Notes: a model not told the origin generated them from the letters alone. Counted from the first letter of the stretch, positions 7,236 through 15,982 are shown. The stretch: DNA of 33,738 bases from an uncultured Bacteroidota bacterium (GCA_903905685.1 CAIVHI010000451.1:1-33738); one strand, 5' to 3'. A program made the numbers and translations.

Positions 7236-8222
7236 ATGAGGACACCTTTGGGGGCATCCCCACAACGACGCCTGTTGGCGCGCACAGACCTGAACCTTTG
7301 GTTGTTGGACGCTTGGAAAGAAATTGAGCAACCGCCAGCACTTGCCGCATTGCCCGTGCCTGATGTGCCGATGATGAACATGGGCGTTCATGAAGCCGAA
7401 GAAGAATTCATGGCATTAAGGCAATTGCAGGCGCACGATGGAGCGACTGAAGTGGAAAAAGCCGCCGGAAATGCCTTAGATATTACGGAGCCGGAACATT
7501 GCCATGAAAATGGTTTGGCAGCTTGGGACGTGAGCCCGGTGCAAGGTGGGGCAAACCCAACTTCGAGCCCATTGGACATTCAGGAACAGGGCATATTGAC
7601 GATAAAAATTGACGCTGACGTATTTGTATGGAATTATGGCTACCCCGGCGACCTAACCCTACTGACCGGAGGACTGCAGGCGCACAACGAAACCATGCCG
7701 CCGGACAAACGTGATGTCAACATCGGATTGACGGACGCAAAATCCGCACCCGCCACGAATGGTCGCCAGAAGGAGGCATCCCATGAATCGCGCACCTTGA
7801 GTGCAAACGAATCGGAGTCACCGTTATCGTCTGCGGCCCTGTATTTGCAGCCGGATTTGGCGCCGATTGTGGCAGGTGTCGGTTGGGGTATAAGTGTGGC
7901 ATTGCCGAACCTTACCGGATTCACAACCCCTGAAGTTCCTTTCCCATCTCTGGAAGGTGACGACCAAGTGGAGCCGGAATATGTTGAAGGACGGGAGTCG
8001 CAGGACGCGAACATTTATTTACCGTTGGAACGAAGCACGGTAGCCGGAGAGCGACACATCGTCAATGATTTGATGACCTACGGCGGCGCATGGCCAGAGA
8101 GGCCGCAAGCCGACCGGGAAACGGGAACAGGAAAAGGGCGAAATGAGTTGACGGGCGACCAGATACGGGAAGTCGTGGAGCAGGTGCTTTTGGATATCTA
8201 CGAATCTATGGAGCCTCTCTAA
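7236..8222 (+). CDS. unrecognised protein in the tape-measure position
   Basis: The 328-residue product lies between the tail chaperone and the baseplate genes, where the tape measure belongs. It does not look like one. It is acidic and rich in Pro, Gly and Asn, with no long helical repeat and no clear transmembrane segment. The only hydrophobic run is ALYLQPDLAPIVAGVGWGISVALP around residues 200-225. The last 25 residues, LTGDQIREVVEQVLLDIYES, form a likely amphipathic helix. If a tape measure of this length were fully helical it would set a tail of roughly 50 nm, but the composition argues against that. It may be a degenerate tape measure, a tape-measure remnant or an unrelated tail protein. 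Confidence 0.4.
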   Translation: MRTPLGASPQRRLLARTDLNLWLLDAWKEIEQPPALAALPVPDVPMMNMGVHEAEEEFMALRQLQAHDGATEVEKAAGNALDITEPEHCHENGLAAWDVSPVQGGANPTSSPLDIQEQGILTIKIDADVFVWNYGYPGDLTLLTGGLQAHNETMPPDKRDVNIGLTDAKSAPATNGRQKEASHESRTLSANESESPLSSAALYLQPDLAPIVAGVGWGISVALPNLTGFTTPEVPFPSLEGDDQVEPEYVEGRESQDANIYLPLERSTVAGERHIVNDLMTYGGAWPERPQADRETGTGKGRNELTGDQIREVVEQVLLDIYESMEPL

Positions 8223-8256
8223 ACCCCGAATTGCATGACTATAAAAACCAAAAATC

Positions 8257-8865
8257 GTGGCGGAAATATCATTGAGCCTTGCGGCATTGTTCGAGCAGAC
8301 GTTTGGATACAGGTCGGCTGCATTTGAGCCCCACTTCGAGCCTGTAAAGGGTAGAGGGGCATTAGGCGTGGCAGAGAAAGGGCGATATGGCTCGCCCTAC
8401 TATGCGGCCGATGACTTGGGCCGGGAATACTTCATGCCCGTAACGCTGATTTATAGCGACGGTGATGCCGGGCGACAACGCGTGACGCTACCCTACCCCA
8501 TAGTATCGGTATCCGGGAGAAAGGTGATTGTGGAGACCCCGATGACGGAGCGGCGCGGGACGGTAAAGGAGCTGGTGGGCACCCGTGATTTCGAAATAAC
8601 GATACGTGGCTTTGTTGTGGCCGAGGGGGAAGCATTTCCGGAGGCGGGAGTGATTGCGCTCCGAAGCCTGTTTGAACAAGCCTTGCCGCTTACCGTGGAA
8701 TGCCCGATGACCGACATCTTCCTACTGAGGGCAGACCGGAGCGGAAGTGACCAAGTGGTTATGGTGCAATTGGAATTTCCACCCGTTACGGGAGTGAAGC
8801 ATGTGCGGCCGTACCTGATACGTTTGGTGAGCGACGAACCCTTTGAGTTGGAAGAAATGAAGTAG
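8257..8865 (+). CDS. DUF6046-like tail/baseplate protein
   Basis: The 202-residue product begins at a GTG (8257). It has features I associate with DUF6046 proteins of Bacteroidota phages: an N-terminal LAALFEQTFGYRSAAF segment, a middle with TLPYPIVSVSGRKVIVETPM and GTVKELVGTRDFEITIRG, and a closing MVQLEFPPVTGVKHVRPYLI. The function of this family is not established. Its position between the tape-measure slot and the hub gene suggests a distal-tail or hub-adaptor role. The start is uncertain because no better ATG lies nearby. Confidence 0.5.
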   Translation: MAEISLSLAALFEQTFGYRSAAFEPHFEPVKGRGALGVAEKGRYGSPYYAADDLGREYFMPVTLIYSDGDAGRQRVTLPYPIVSVSGRKVIVETPMTERRGTVKELVGTRDFEITIRGFVVAEGEAFPEAGVIALRSLFEQALPLTVECPMTDIFLLRADRSGSDQVVMVQLEFPPVTGVKHVRPYLIRLVSDEPFELEEMK

Positions 8866-8887
8866 GCACTTAAAAAACGAAGTCGGC

Positions 8888-9895
8888 ATGTATGTATTGA
8901 AAAGCGAGATTACAGTGGGGCGATACCGCTTCAGCGGTGTTCAGGACGTGCGCATCAGCCGCAGCATCTACACCCCCGTCGAGTCGGCCATTATCCGTTT
9001 GCCGAGACGTGCATCGGTGGTGCGTGATGGGCGCGTCATGAACGAGCGGGTAGTAACGGGGAGGCAGTTTGAAATTGGCGATCAGGTGGACATCAGTTTG
9101 GGATATGGCACAGATGCACCAAGGCGCGAGTTCTCGGGATACCTGCAACGGATATTGCACGGCGACCACATTGTTTTGGAATGTGAGGGAGCATCGGCAT
9201 TGCTGAGGCAGAACGACATTACCGGTTTTTGGAAACGGGCCGGCTTGCCGGATTTGCTTCGAACAGCGGCCTTGGGCTTGCCGGGCGGGGTGGACATCCC
9301 GATATGTTGTACTGCCGACTTGACGTTTGAGAACGTGGTGGCAAGCCGCGTGACGGGATTGGCTTTTCTGGATATGCTGGTGGGCTATACCGATGGTGCC
9401 TTGGCCATCTATATTGATGCAGATGGAAGGTTATGCGCAACGCTGCCTTATAGCAATTCGGGGGGTGACATTCAAGTGGATGCAACATTCAAAATGGGCT
9501 ACAATACCCGAGGCGAGAGCGGGCTGCGGGCCCGAAACGGAGTGCGGCAACCCAGGATGGTGCGGTTGGCAAAGCGGACCGCCATCGGCGGGTTGATTTC
9601 AGCAACGAGCGGCAATGCGGGCGGAGTTTATGCGAAGACTTTGGGCCATTTGGCCGACCAAGCAACATTGGAAAAAGTAGCGCAGGAAAAAGCGGGCCGA
9701 TTCAACCATTCCGGTTACGAAGGGAGTTTACGGACCTTTCTTCGCCCACGCGTCGGTATTGGTGGATGGGTAGGCATTTACGATGCCAAGTATCCCAATA
9801 ACGACGGTATTTACCTTATAGAAGGACTGACGACGTTTTTTGGCGTTCTCGGCGCGGGCTATGAAATAGTGCCCGGCGTGAAGCACGGCGCATAA
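8888..9895 (+). CDS. baseplate hub protein (gpD/gp27-like)
   Basis: The 335-residue product matches the phage late-control gene D type of baseplate hub. This family forms the trimer that joins the tail tube to the spike. Visible features are the starting beta-barrel (SEITVGRYRFSGVQDVRISR), a second barrel with GDQVDISLGYGTDAPRREFSGYLQRI, and a C-terminal region ending with VGIYDAKYPNNDGIYLIEGL. The spike gene follows after 13 bases, the normal hub-spike pairing. No catalytic lysozyme domain is fused. The start is the ATG 23 bases after the previous stop. Confidence 0.7.
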   Translation: MYVLKSEITVGRYRFSGVQDVRISRSIYTPVESAIIRLPRRASVVRDGRVMNERVVTGRQFEIGDQVDISLGYGTDAPRREFSGYLQRILHGDHIVLECEGASALLRQNDITGFWKRAGLPDLLRTAALGLPGGVDIPICCTADLTFENVVASRVTGLAFLDMLVGYTDGALAIYIDADGRLCATLPYSNSGGDIQVDATFKMGYNTRGESGLRARNGVRQPRMVRLAKRTAIGGLISATSGNAGGVYAKTLGHLADQATLEKVAQEKAGRFNHSGYEGSLRTFLRPRVGIGGWVGIYDAKYPNNDGIYLIEGLTTFFGVLGAGYEIVPGVKHGA

Positions 9896-9908
9896 AACAA
9901 CAACCATT

Positions 9909-10457
9909 ATGAACAACAACACGGCGCGACTCGGCAGCATGATGCGGTCGCTTGGAGCGGGAGGGAGTAAGCTGATGACCGGAACCGTTGTTGCCGGCAG
10001 TGTAGACGATACCGACGGTACGTTTTCGGTGCGATTGACAACGGGTGGGCAGCAGGTAGACGGTATATTGCCCGGGTGCGTAAGCGGAGCCGACGGTGTG
10101 ATATGTTTCCCTGAAGACGGTGCAGACGTAGTGCTGATTGAAGTAGGCGACAGCGGAGGCATCATGATGTTGTCGGCATCGAGGCTCACTAAGGTCGTCG
10201 TTACGACGGGTTCGTCGAAGGTAGAGGCAAAAGCCGACGAGGTTAAGGTACAGGTGGGCGGCACAGTGTTGTGCATATCGGGGTCGGGAGTGGCCATCGG
10301 TAGTGCCACGGAGAGCCTCTTGGCGGTGTTGGGCGACCTCATGAGTGCGTTGGCCGTGCTTACCGTTCCCACGGCGTCGGGAGTGAGCGGTGTGCCGGTG
10401 AATGCATCGGACTTTGTGGGCTTGAGTACCCGACTGAATGTCATTTTGACCAATTGA
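9909..10457 (+). CDS. baseplate spike protein (gpV/gp45-like)
   Basis: The 182-residue product begins with an OB-fold-like region (VVAGSVDDTDGTFSVRLTTGGQQVDGILPGCV), followed by DVVLIEVGDSGGIMMLSAS. After that comes a repetitive beta-strand segment (KVVVTTGSSKVEAKADEVKVQVGGTVLCI), as in membrane-piercing spikes of Mu and P2 type. The C-terminal 60 residues are Ala- and Val-rich, with no visible metal-binding HxH tip motif. It directly follows the hub gene. The spike is the first part to touch the target outer membrane when the sheath contracts. Confidence 0.65.
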   Translation: MNNNTARLGSMMRSLGAGGSKLMTGTVVAGSVDDTDGTFSVRLTTGGQQVDGILPGCVSGADGVICFPEDGADVVLIEVGDSGGIMMLSASRLTKVVVTTGSSKVEAKADEVKVQVGGTVLCISGSGVAIGSATESLLAVLGDLMSALAVLTVPTASGVSGVPVNASDFVGLSTRLNVILTN

Positions 10458-10491
10458 CCTATTGCAACACAACCTAAAAACAACGTAGGAT

Positions 10492-10806
10492 ATGCCTATC
10501 GAGATGATTGACATTCGGCTGGACGACGATGAGGATATGCTGGTTTTGGCGGGCGACCTGTGGTGTTCGGAAAGCACCGCTGAGCACCAACGCCAGTTGA
10601 TACTCAACGACAAAGGAGATTTTAAAGAGAACCCGGACATGTGTGTGGGGGCGGCGCGCTATCTGGACGACGAAGGTGCCAAGGAACTTGCCCGCGCCAT
10701 AAGCGTAGAACTGGTGCGCGATGGCATGGAGGTAGTCTCCATAGTTCAGGAGGGCGGCTTGCTGAAGACCCACGCATTTTACCGACAAACACCTAATAGA
10801 CGATGA
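10492..10806 (+). CDS. baseplate wedge protein (gp25/gp46-like)
   Basis: The 104-residue product has the general pattern of small wedge proteins. It starts with an acidic segment (IDIRLDDDEDMLVLAGDL), then has EHQRQLILNDKGDFKENPDMCVGAARYLDD, which resembles the gp25/gp46 type, and then an amphipathic helix and a final strand. The wedge joins the hub to the baseplate periphery and starts sheath assembly. The stop overlaps the ATG of the LysM-like gene (ATGA), so the two are translationally coupled. The assignment rests on pattern and position. Confidence 0.6.
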   Translation: MPIEMIDIRLDDDEDMLVLAGDLWCSESTAEHQRQLILNDKGDFKENPDMCVGAARYLDDEGAKELARAISVELVRDGMEVVSIVQEGGLLKTHAFYRQTPNRR

Positions 10807-11030
10807 ATACCCTGGTTGTACAACCCAATCAATCGGCAACGGATGTAGCGTTGCAGGCATATGGAAGTTTGGAGTGCCTAATGGACCTGATGCTGGCCAA
10901 TGGGCGGAGCGTTACGGCCCCCCTCGAAACAGGCACGATGCTCGCGGTGCCCGAGCATCGGCAGGTGCAACCCGACGTGTTGGCCTATTTCAAAGACCAC
11001 GGCACAGTGGTAGCGACCAAGGGAGCGTAG
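10803..11030 (+). CDS. LysM-like tail protein (gpX-like)
   Basis: The 75-residue product is a single LysM-like unit: LVVQPNQSATDVALQAYGSLECLMDLMLANG, then TGTMLAVP, with a short Lys-ending tail. In contractile phages the gpX family is such a domain, placed beside the spike or the wedge. It stabilises the hub or sheath base rather than cutting cell wall. It overlaps the wedge gene by four bases. Its extra C-terminal 20 residues (VLAYFKDHGTVVATKGA) are not typical LysM. Confidence 0.7.
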   Translation: MNTLVVQPNQSATDVALQAYGSLECLMDLMLANGRSVTAPLETGTMLAVPEHRQVQPDVLAYFKDHGTVVATKGA

Positions 11031-11056
11031 TGTAAACATTAAAACAGCAATAGACT

Positions 11057-11908
11057 ATGGCAAGGACGATAGCAGTAATCAGACAATCCATTATCGATGC
11101 CAAGAACGGCATCAACCCTATGTTGCCGCTTACGGGCGACAATCCGTTGGCGGCTTTGAATAGCACGAGCAGCGTAGCGTTATGGCGGCTATGGGTGTAT
11201 GTAACGGCGGTGAGTATTTGGGCGTTGGAGAACCTGTTTGACTACCACAAGGCAGAAGTGGCCAACCTCATTGGCACCGAGAAGCCCCACACCCTGCAAT
11301 GGTATGTGGGCAAGGCGCGAGCCTTTAGGTATGGATACGCCCTTGCCCCCGACAGCGACCACTATGCGGTGACCCTTTCAGACCCGGCAGCAAATGTGGT
11401 GAAATATGCCGCGGCCACCGAGCTAGACACCCAAATCAGGATTAAAGCTGCCACTACAACCGGCGGGGGTGATTTGGCGCCACTTTCCGGGCCGCAGTTG
11501 GCGGCACTCACCGCTTACATGAACCGGGTAAAGGATGCCGGAGTGCGGATGCAGATTACCAGCGGCAATCCCGACAAATTGAGGTTAGCGTTGCGAATAT
11601 ACTACGACCCATTGGTGCTGGACGCATTAGGGGCACGGCTCGACGGCACGGCGGCAGACCCGATAAAGACAGTCGTAGGCCAATTCCTGACGAGTCTACC
11701 GTTCAATGGATTGTTTGTAGTCTCCCGGCTGGTATCGGCATTGCAGGCGGTAGATGGTGTAGTGAATAGCGAAGTGGTTGGCGCAATGGCCACATACGGG
11801 TCGCTACCCTATGTGGGCATCGTTTCGGAGTACTTGCCCGATTCGGGCTATATGGTGTTGGAGACTGGAGGACTCACCATCGCTTACCTGCCACATGCGC
11901 CCATTTAA
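11057..11908 (+). CDS. baseplate J-like protein
   Basis: The 283-residue product lies in the gpJ/gp47 position between the wedge/gpX pair and the gpI-like gene. It has the starting helix-rich segment (IDAKNGINPMLPL, then LWRLWVYVTAVSIWALENLFDYHK) followed by alpha/beta parts: LRIYYDPLVLDALGARLDG, then LPFNGLFVVSRLVSALQAVDGV and YGSLPYVGIVSEYLPDSGY near the end. This matches the shape of baseplate J proteins of Bacteroidota contractile phages. No catalytic motif is evident. It would form the wedge arms that hold the fibre. Confidence 0.6.
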   Translation: MARTIAVIRQSIIDAKNGINPMLPLTGDNPLAALNSTSSVALWRLWVYVTAVSIWALENLFDYHKAEVANLIGTEKPHTLQWYVGKARAFRYGYALAPDSDHYAVTLSDPAANVVKYAAATELDTQIRIKAATTTGGGDLAPLSGPQLAALTAYMNRVKDAGVRMQITSGNPDKLRLALRIYYDPLVLDALGARLDGTAADPIKTVVGQFLTSLPFNGLFVVSRLVSALQAVDGVVNSEVVGAMATYGSLPYVGIVSEYLPDSGYMVLETGGLTIAYLPHAPI

Positions 11909-11960
11909 TGGCGACAGAACATGACGCTACTATTTTTCATTCCCTTAATCTTACAAGACG

Positions 11961-12458
11961 ATGAGCATATTCGACCTTGACTTTAACGAGTTGGTAAAGC
12001 AATTGGTGCCGGTGCGGTTACGCCTGCCTAAAACCATGCGGTGGCTGCGTTGCTTGGTGGTTCCGATTGCCGAACTGCACACCACATTTTCCGGAAACCG
12101 GCGTGACAACCTGTATTGGGTGGGCCACAACAGCCAAGTGGTTTATTTGCAGGCAGTGCTCAACGACACCTTTGATTCGGCGTTGCGGCGAATCCAAATT
12201 ACGGACGGTAATGTTACGGACCCGGTTTACATTTTCCTAAAGCCAGAAGAACACCCCAGGCGGTTGCCACTTTTAGCGGAAGCGGCAGTCTATGGCAATC
12301 CGTTGTGGCTTTATACGGGGGCAGAGTGTGCGGGGTCGGAGTTTTGCTTTGTGGTGAAAGTGCCCACGGCATTGGTCTTCGACCTCGTCAGACTGCGGGC
12401 ATTGACCGATAAATACCGCCTTCCCGGAAAGGGCAACTATTCGGTACAGGTATATTGA
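11961..12458 (+). CDS. gpI-like baseplate/tail protein
   Basis: The 165-residue product lies between the gpJ-like gene and the fibre gene, the normal position of gpI. It starts MSIFDLDFNELVKQLVPVRLR, then has a predominantly helical and beta mix with YWVGHNSQVVYLQAVLND. It shows no recognised enzymatic motif and no signal peptide. The family connects the baseplate wedge to the fibre base. The assignment is positional; I do not recognise a strong signature in the sequence itself. Confidence 0.45.
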   Translation: MSIFDLDFNELVKQLVPVRLRLPKTMRWLRCLVVPIAELHTTFSGNRRDNLYWVGHNSQVVYLQAVLNDTFDSALRRIQITDGNVTDPVYIFLKPEEHPRRLPLLAEAAVYGNPLWLYTGAECAGSEFCFVVKVPTALVFDLVRLRALTDKYRLPGKGNYSVQVY

Positions 12459-12490
12459 CATCAATCCCATCATCAAAAAAGGTACATGAC

Positions 12491-13321
12491 ATGAAAAAAA
12501 TAGATTTTTCTCATCCGGGAGGTTTCCCATTGACCCAGAACGAGCTGGACTTTCTTCAAGGAGCCTATTTGGAATGTTTGAATGCCTTTGCGGGCATGGG
12601 CGTGGGAGATGCCGCGCCGGTCATCATCAGCGGCATGGACTATACGGTTCCTTCGCCCGGCGAAGTTTCGGTTGCCGATGGTTGGTTTTTTCGCAATGGA
12701 GAGCTTATCCGGTTCAATGGGGGGCGGCAGACCCTTGGCGTTGGTACTGTGGCCATTATTGAAGTGGTTACCGAGGTTCAGAACCGCACCTATTACGATG
12801 GGTCGAGTTATCCCGCAATACTGGAGAAGCAAGCCGTCTTGCGTACCGGTCTGCCAATGTCAGACGTGACGCGATTTCCCTATAGTGCCTTCAAGACCTT
12901 CCACTTCGCATTTGGGCAACGTGGGCGGGAAGCCAATTGGGGAACAATAACCGTGAGCACAGACCCTACTGTTGGTGGAGTGACGGGGACGATATCCTAT
13001 AAGAAGAACCTCTTGACGGGCGTGCTCCAAATCAAAGGTTCGCTGTCGGCGGCAAATGCGCAGAATTTCGCTGCATCGCCCTATACGGGCAGTTATTTGG
13101 CAGGCACCCTCCCGACGGGATACACACCCGGTTCGAATACACCCCTAACAGCCTACCGCTATTTGTCGGCCATGGTGAAAGATGATTTGGGAGTGGCTTG
13201 GATCAATGAAGTCAAGGTGACGGTAACCACATCGGGACAAGTATTGGTGGCATGGATAAGGCCCGATGCCGCCGTGGCCGGTTACGAAATCGTTTTCAAC
13301 AGTATGATTCCGCTGGATTGA
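12491..13321 (+). CDS. short tail-fibre-like protein
   Basis: The ORF track begins at a TTG at 12455. I choose ATG 12491, giving a 276-residue product starting MKKIDFSHPGGFPLTQNEL, a start I associate with Bacteroidota phage fibres and fibre-like proteins. The N-terminal part would attach to the baseplate. The rest is Gly-, Thr- and Ser-rich beta sequence, ending with TSGQVLVAWIRPDAAVAGYE. It is short for a tail fibre and no chaperone follows. It is the only visible receptor-binding candidate in the cluster, so its sequence should set target range if the particle is functional. Confidence 0.55.
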   Translation: MKKIDFSHPGGFPLTQNELDFLQGAYLECLNAFAGMGVGDAAPVIISGMDYTVPSPGEVSVADGWFFRNGELIRFNGGRQTLGVGTVAIIEVVTEVQNRTYYDGSSYPAILEKQAVLRTGLPMSDVTRFPYSAFKTFHFAFGQRGREANWGTITVSTDPTVGGVTGTISYKKNLLTGVLQIKGSLSAANAQNFAASPYTGSYLAGTLPTGYTPGSNTPLTAYRYLSAMVKDDLGVAWINEVKVTVTTSGQVLVAWIRPDAAVAGYEIVFNSMIPLD

Positions 13322-13326
13322 TTCCA

Positions 13327-13344
13327 CGGGGCGAGCGGGCCCCG
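13327..13344 (+). other. small hairpin after fibre gene
   Basis: CGGGGC at 13327-13332 and GCCCCG at 13339-13344 form a six-base GC stem with a six-base loop, six bases after the fibre stop. No T-run follows, so it may be an RNA-processing or pausing site rather than a terminator. The terminase gene follows after 41 bases. Confidence 0.3.
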
Positions 13345-13385
13345 AGACTGCGGATGGCGTCAACAACAACCAATGCAGGCAAATT

Positions 13386-14882
13386 ATGATCAGCGCAGCA
13401 GAGAAGGCATCGTTAGGCCAATGGAAGCGAAAATTGGAGATGATATCGGACACGGAAATGCCGTTTTCGGATGAAACGGAGACCCAGCGGCGGGAGCGGT
13501 TGGTGCGGTTGGAGGCCGATACCGAGGCTTGGTTCAAATACTATTTCCCTAAGTTTACCTATGCACGGGCTGCACCATTCCACTTGGCGGCGACCCGGCG
13601 CATATTGGTACATCCCGAATGGTTTGAAGTGCGGCTATGGAGCCGTGAATTGGCGAAGAGCACCCGAACCATGATGGAAGTGCTCTACCTGTGTCTCACG
13701 GGGAGAAAGAAATACATATTGCTCATCAGCAACAGTCTGGACAATGCGGTGCGGTTGTTGGAGCCCTATAAGCTGAATTTGGAGAGCAATAGGCGTTTAA
13801 TATCGGACTATGGCGAGCAGGAAAATCCCGGCAATTGGACGATGGCCGAATTCACGACATTTTCCGGCGTTGCATTTCGTGCACTCGGGGCGGGGCAGAG
13901 CCCACGGGGCACCCGCAATGGAGAGACACGACCGGACGTCATCATCTTCGATGACTTGGACACCGACGAAGACTGCCTGAATCCGGATATTGTAGCGAAG
14001 AAATGGCGTTGGGTGGAAGAAGCCGCCATCGGTACCCGATCGGTATCGACGCCAACCCTGATTCTGTTTTGCGGCAACCGTATTGCCAGAGACTGTTGCG
14101 TGGAGCGGGCGGTGAAATTTGCCGACTATGCCGATGAAGTGAACATCCGCGACAAAAACGGTGTGTCTTCTTGGGCCGAGAAAAACAGTGAAGACGATAT
14201 TGAGCGCGTGTTGGCCCAAAAGAGCTATGCGGCCGTACAGAAGGAGTATTTCAATAATCCTGTAAATGAAGGGGCGGTGTTCAAGACCATGGCCTACAAG
14301 CCGGCGTGCAAGATGGAGGACTACAGGTTATTGGTATGCTATACCGACCCGTCTTATAAGGACACCAACGACTACAAGGCAACGGTATTGGTAGGTATGT
14401 GGCAGGGGGAGTTTCACGTCATCAGGTGTTTCCTGCAACAGACCACGTCGGCCAACATGATAGATTGGCATTACATGGTGATGGACATGGTGGGGGCTTG
14501 TTCGTGTCATTATTACATGGAGTCGGGCTTTATGCAAGACGTGCTGATTCGGGAAATCAATGAAGCGGCCAAGAAACGGGGCCGCATCATCCCATTGATG
14601 GGCGATACTCGGAAGAAGAAGGACAAGTTCACCCGGATAGAGTGTTTGTTGGAGCCTTTGAACAGGAACGGGAACCTTTTCTTGAATGAAGCCTACCGCA
14701 ACGACCCGAATATGATGCGGCTGGCGGAACAGTTTACTGCGTTCTCGCCGGGCAGCCGCGCCCACGATGACGGTCCGGATGCCGTGGAGGGTGCGGTATG
14801 GATATTGAACCAAAAGGCCGGGCGCACCATGAATGAGGAAATTGTCTGCTTTACAAAGACCCGGGGCTTGGAGCGGTTTTGA
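13386..14882 (+). CDS. terminase large subunit
   Basis: The 498-residue product is a DNA-packaging motor protein. The N-terminal ATPase domain has a Walker A-type loop WSRELAKST at residues 85-93, with the usual GK replaced by AK, and a Walker B strand DVIIFDDLD at 184-192. A coupling-type segment LILFCGNRI lies near residue 225. The C-terminal RNase H-like nuclease carries the first Asp in CYTDPSYKD (residue 321) and the final acidic pair in DDGPDAVEGAV. No small-subunit gene is visible. A gene with ATPase and nuclease both intact is unlikely in a tailocin and supports DNA packaging. Confidence 0.85.
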   Translation: MISAAEKASLGQWKRKLEMISDTEMPFSDETETQRRERLVRLEADTEAWFKYYFPKFTYARAAPFHLAATRRILVHPEWFEVRLWSRELAKSTRTMMEVLYLCLTGRKKYILLISNSLDNAVRLLEPYKLNLESNRRLISDYGEQENPGNWTMAEFTTFSGVAFRALGAGQSPRGTRNGETRPDVIIFDDLDTDEDCLNPDIVAKKWRWVEEAAIGTRSVSTPTLILFCGNRIARDCCVERAVKFADYADEVNIRDKNGVSSWAEKNSEDDIERVLAQKSYAAVQKEYFNNPVNEGAVFKTMAYKPACKMEDYRLLVCYTDPSYKDTNDYKATVLVGMWQGEFHVIRCFLQQTTSANMIDWHYMVMDMVGACSCHYYMESGFMQDVLIREINEAAKKRGRIIPLMGDTRKKKDKFTRIECLLEPLNRNGNLFLNEAYRNDPNMMRLAEQFTAFSPGSRAHDDGPDAVEGAVWILNQKAGRTMNEEIVCFTKTRGLERF

Positions 14883-14936
14883 ACCATTTGCATAGAGTCC
14901 AATCGAGATCGGCAATATTTATTGAGCTTTCCTTAA

Positions 14937-14967
14937 CTTGGAACCTAAACTCGCAACGGTAATTTTA
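14937..14967 (+). promoter_or_regulatory. candidate promoter of secreted acidic protein
   Basis: CTTG at 14937-14940, 19 bases, then TAATTTTA at 14960-14967. This is a close variant of the Bacteroidota promoter. The predicted transcript begins close to the ATG at 14973, so the mRNA may be leaderless. It suggests that this gene is expressed apart from the phage genes. Confidence 0.45.
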
Positions 14968-14972
14968 CGCTG

Positions 14973-15503
14973 ATGAAAACGCGCATCTTTTTCCTTTTCT
15001 TTTGCTGGATGGCACTGGCCGGCCAATTACGGGCCCAAGACGATAAAGAACCCAAGGCCCAGTTGGTAGACAAAACCGACATCATTGCGTTCCACCGGCA
15101 GATATTGACCCTCAAGGAATATATGGATGAGCGTGCCAAGATACCCTCCCTCCAAAAAGCCAACAAAGTAACCGTAAAGGTGAAGGCCATTGTAGACTCT
15201 ACCGTGGATATGGATGCGGAGGAGGACGCGAAAGCCACGAAACTCAAGGGTTACATCAGGCAACAGATTGGAGACCAATCGGTGAACCTCTATGAAATAA
15301 CCTATGACCGAACGAAGAAAAAAATAACGGCGGTAGTTCCCACGGGAGACACCTTGGATAGTGCCGCTGCTGCCGTGAAGGCCAAGAAGCCGGAAGCCAA
15401 GAAAGCAACACCCCGTAAGGCCAAGGATGAAGACGATGATGCGGACGATGAAAAGTCCGTAAAAGGAAAGTCGAAAGGAAAGGACGCTGACGACGACAAT
15501 TAA
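14973..15503 (+). CDS. secreted acidic protein of unknown function
   Basis: The 176-residue product has a clear signal peptide (MKTRIFFLFFCWMALAGQLRA) with likely cleavage before QDD. The mature part begins with a small helical and beta segment (LVDKTDIIAFHRQILTLKEY, then VTVKVKAIVDST). It ends with a low-complexity tail of alternating Asp and Lys (KDEDDDADDEKS). I recognise no family. It is unusual here: it lies between terminase and connector genes but has a signal peptide, its own candidate promoter and host-like composition. It may be a cargo gene or a host gene captured during rearrangement. A role in particle release or envelope modification is conceivable but unsupported. Confidence 0.6.
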   Translation: MKTRIFFLFFCWMALAGQLRAQDDKEPKAQLVDKTDIIAFHRQILTLKEYMDERAKIPSLQKANKVTVKVKAIVDSTVDMDAEEDAKATKLKGYIRQQIGDQSVNLYEITYDRTKKKITAVVPTGDTLDSAAAAVKAKKPEAKKATPRKAKDEDDDADDEKSVKGKSKGKDADDDN

Positions 15504-15547
15504 CCTGCCCACCGGCATTATCAAACCACCTATAAAACCCTCAACTT

Positions 15548-15982
15548 ATGCCTATCATCTTATCGGCAGACCTTGCCATGTGCCTCCATGCCGAGACCAT
15601 AACGGAATTGGTGCGTGGCGACCAGACCATTTGCGACCGTGCGATAGCCGCTGCGGTAGGCGAATCCAAATTGTACTTGTCGAGATTTGACCTGCGGCAC
15701 CTGTTTGGCACCGACACAGAAGCTCCCACCGTTATAGATGAATTTCTGAAAATGCTGATTGCTGAGATGGCCGTTTGGAAAATCATAAGGTTATCGGGTA
15801 CAACGGCCAACGACGCGGTTTACAGAAAAGCTTACGAAGACGCATTGGCCAAGCTGACCGACATCAAGGAAGGTAAATTGACCCCCTGCGATTGGCCGTA
15901 TGCTGATGCCGGCGGGGAAGCACCCGTAGACGGTAACGCCATTGCCTGGTCAGGGAATCCGAAACGGGAGAACCACTACTAG
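15548..15982 (+). CDS. gp36-like head-tail connector
   Basis: The 144-residue product resembles the Mu gp36 (DUF1320) family. It begins MPIILSADLAMCLHAETITELVRG, then has an Ala-rich helix pair with IAAAVGESKLYLSRFDL, and ends with a helix-rich segment and a polar tail. The family is a helical head-completion protein that sits below the portal. It is separated from the portal by the minus-strand membrane gene. In Mu it comes after the capsid gene instead. Confidence 0.6.
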   Translation: MPIILSADLAMCLHAETITELVRGDQTICDRAIAAAVGESKLYLSRFDLRHLFGTDTEAPTVIDEFLKMLIAEMAVWKIIRLSGTTANDAVYRKAYEDALAKLTDIKEGKLTPCDWPYADAGGEAPVDGNAIAWSGNPKRENHY

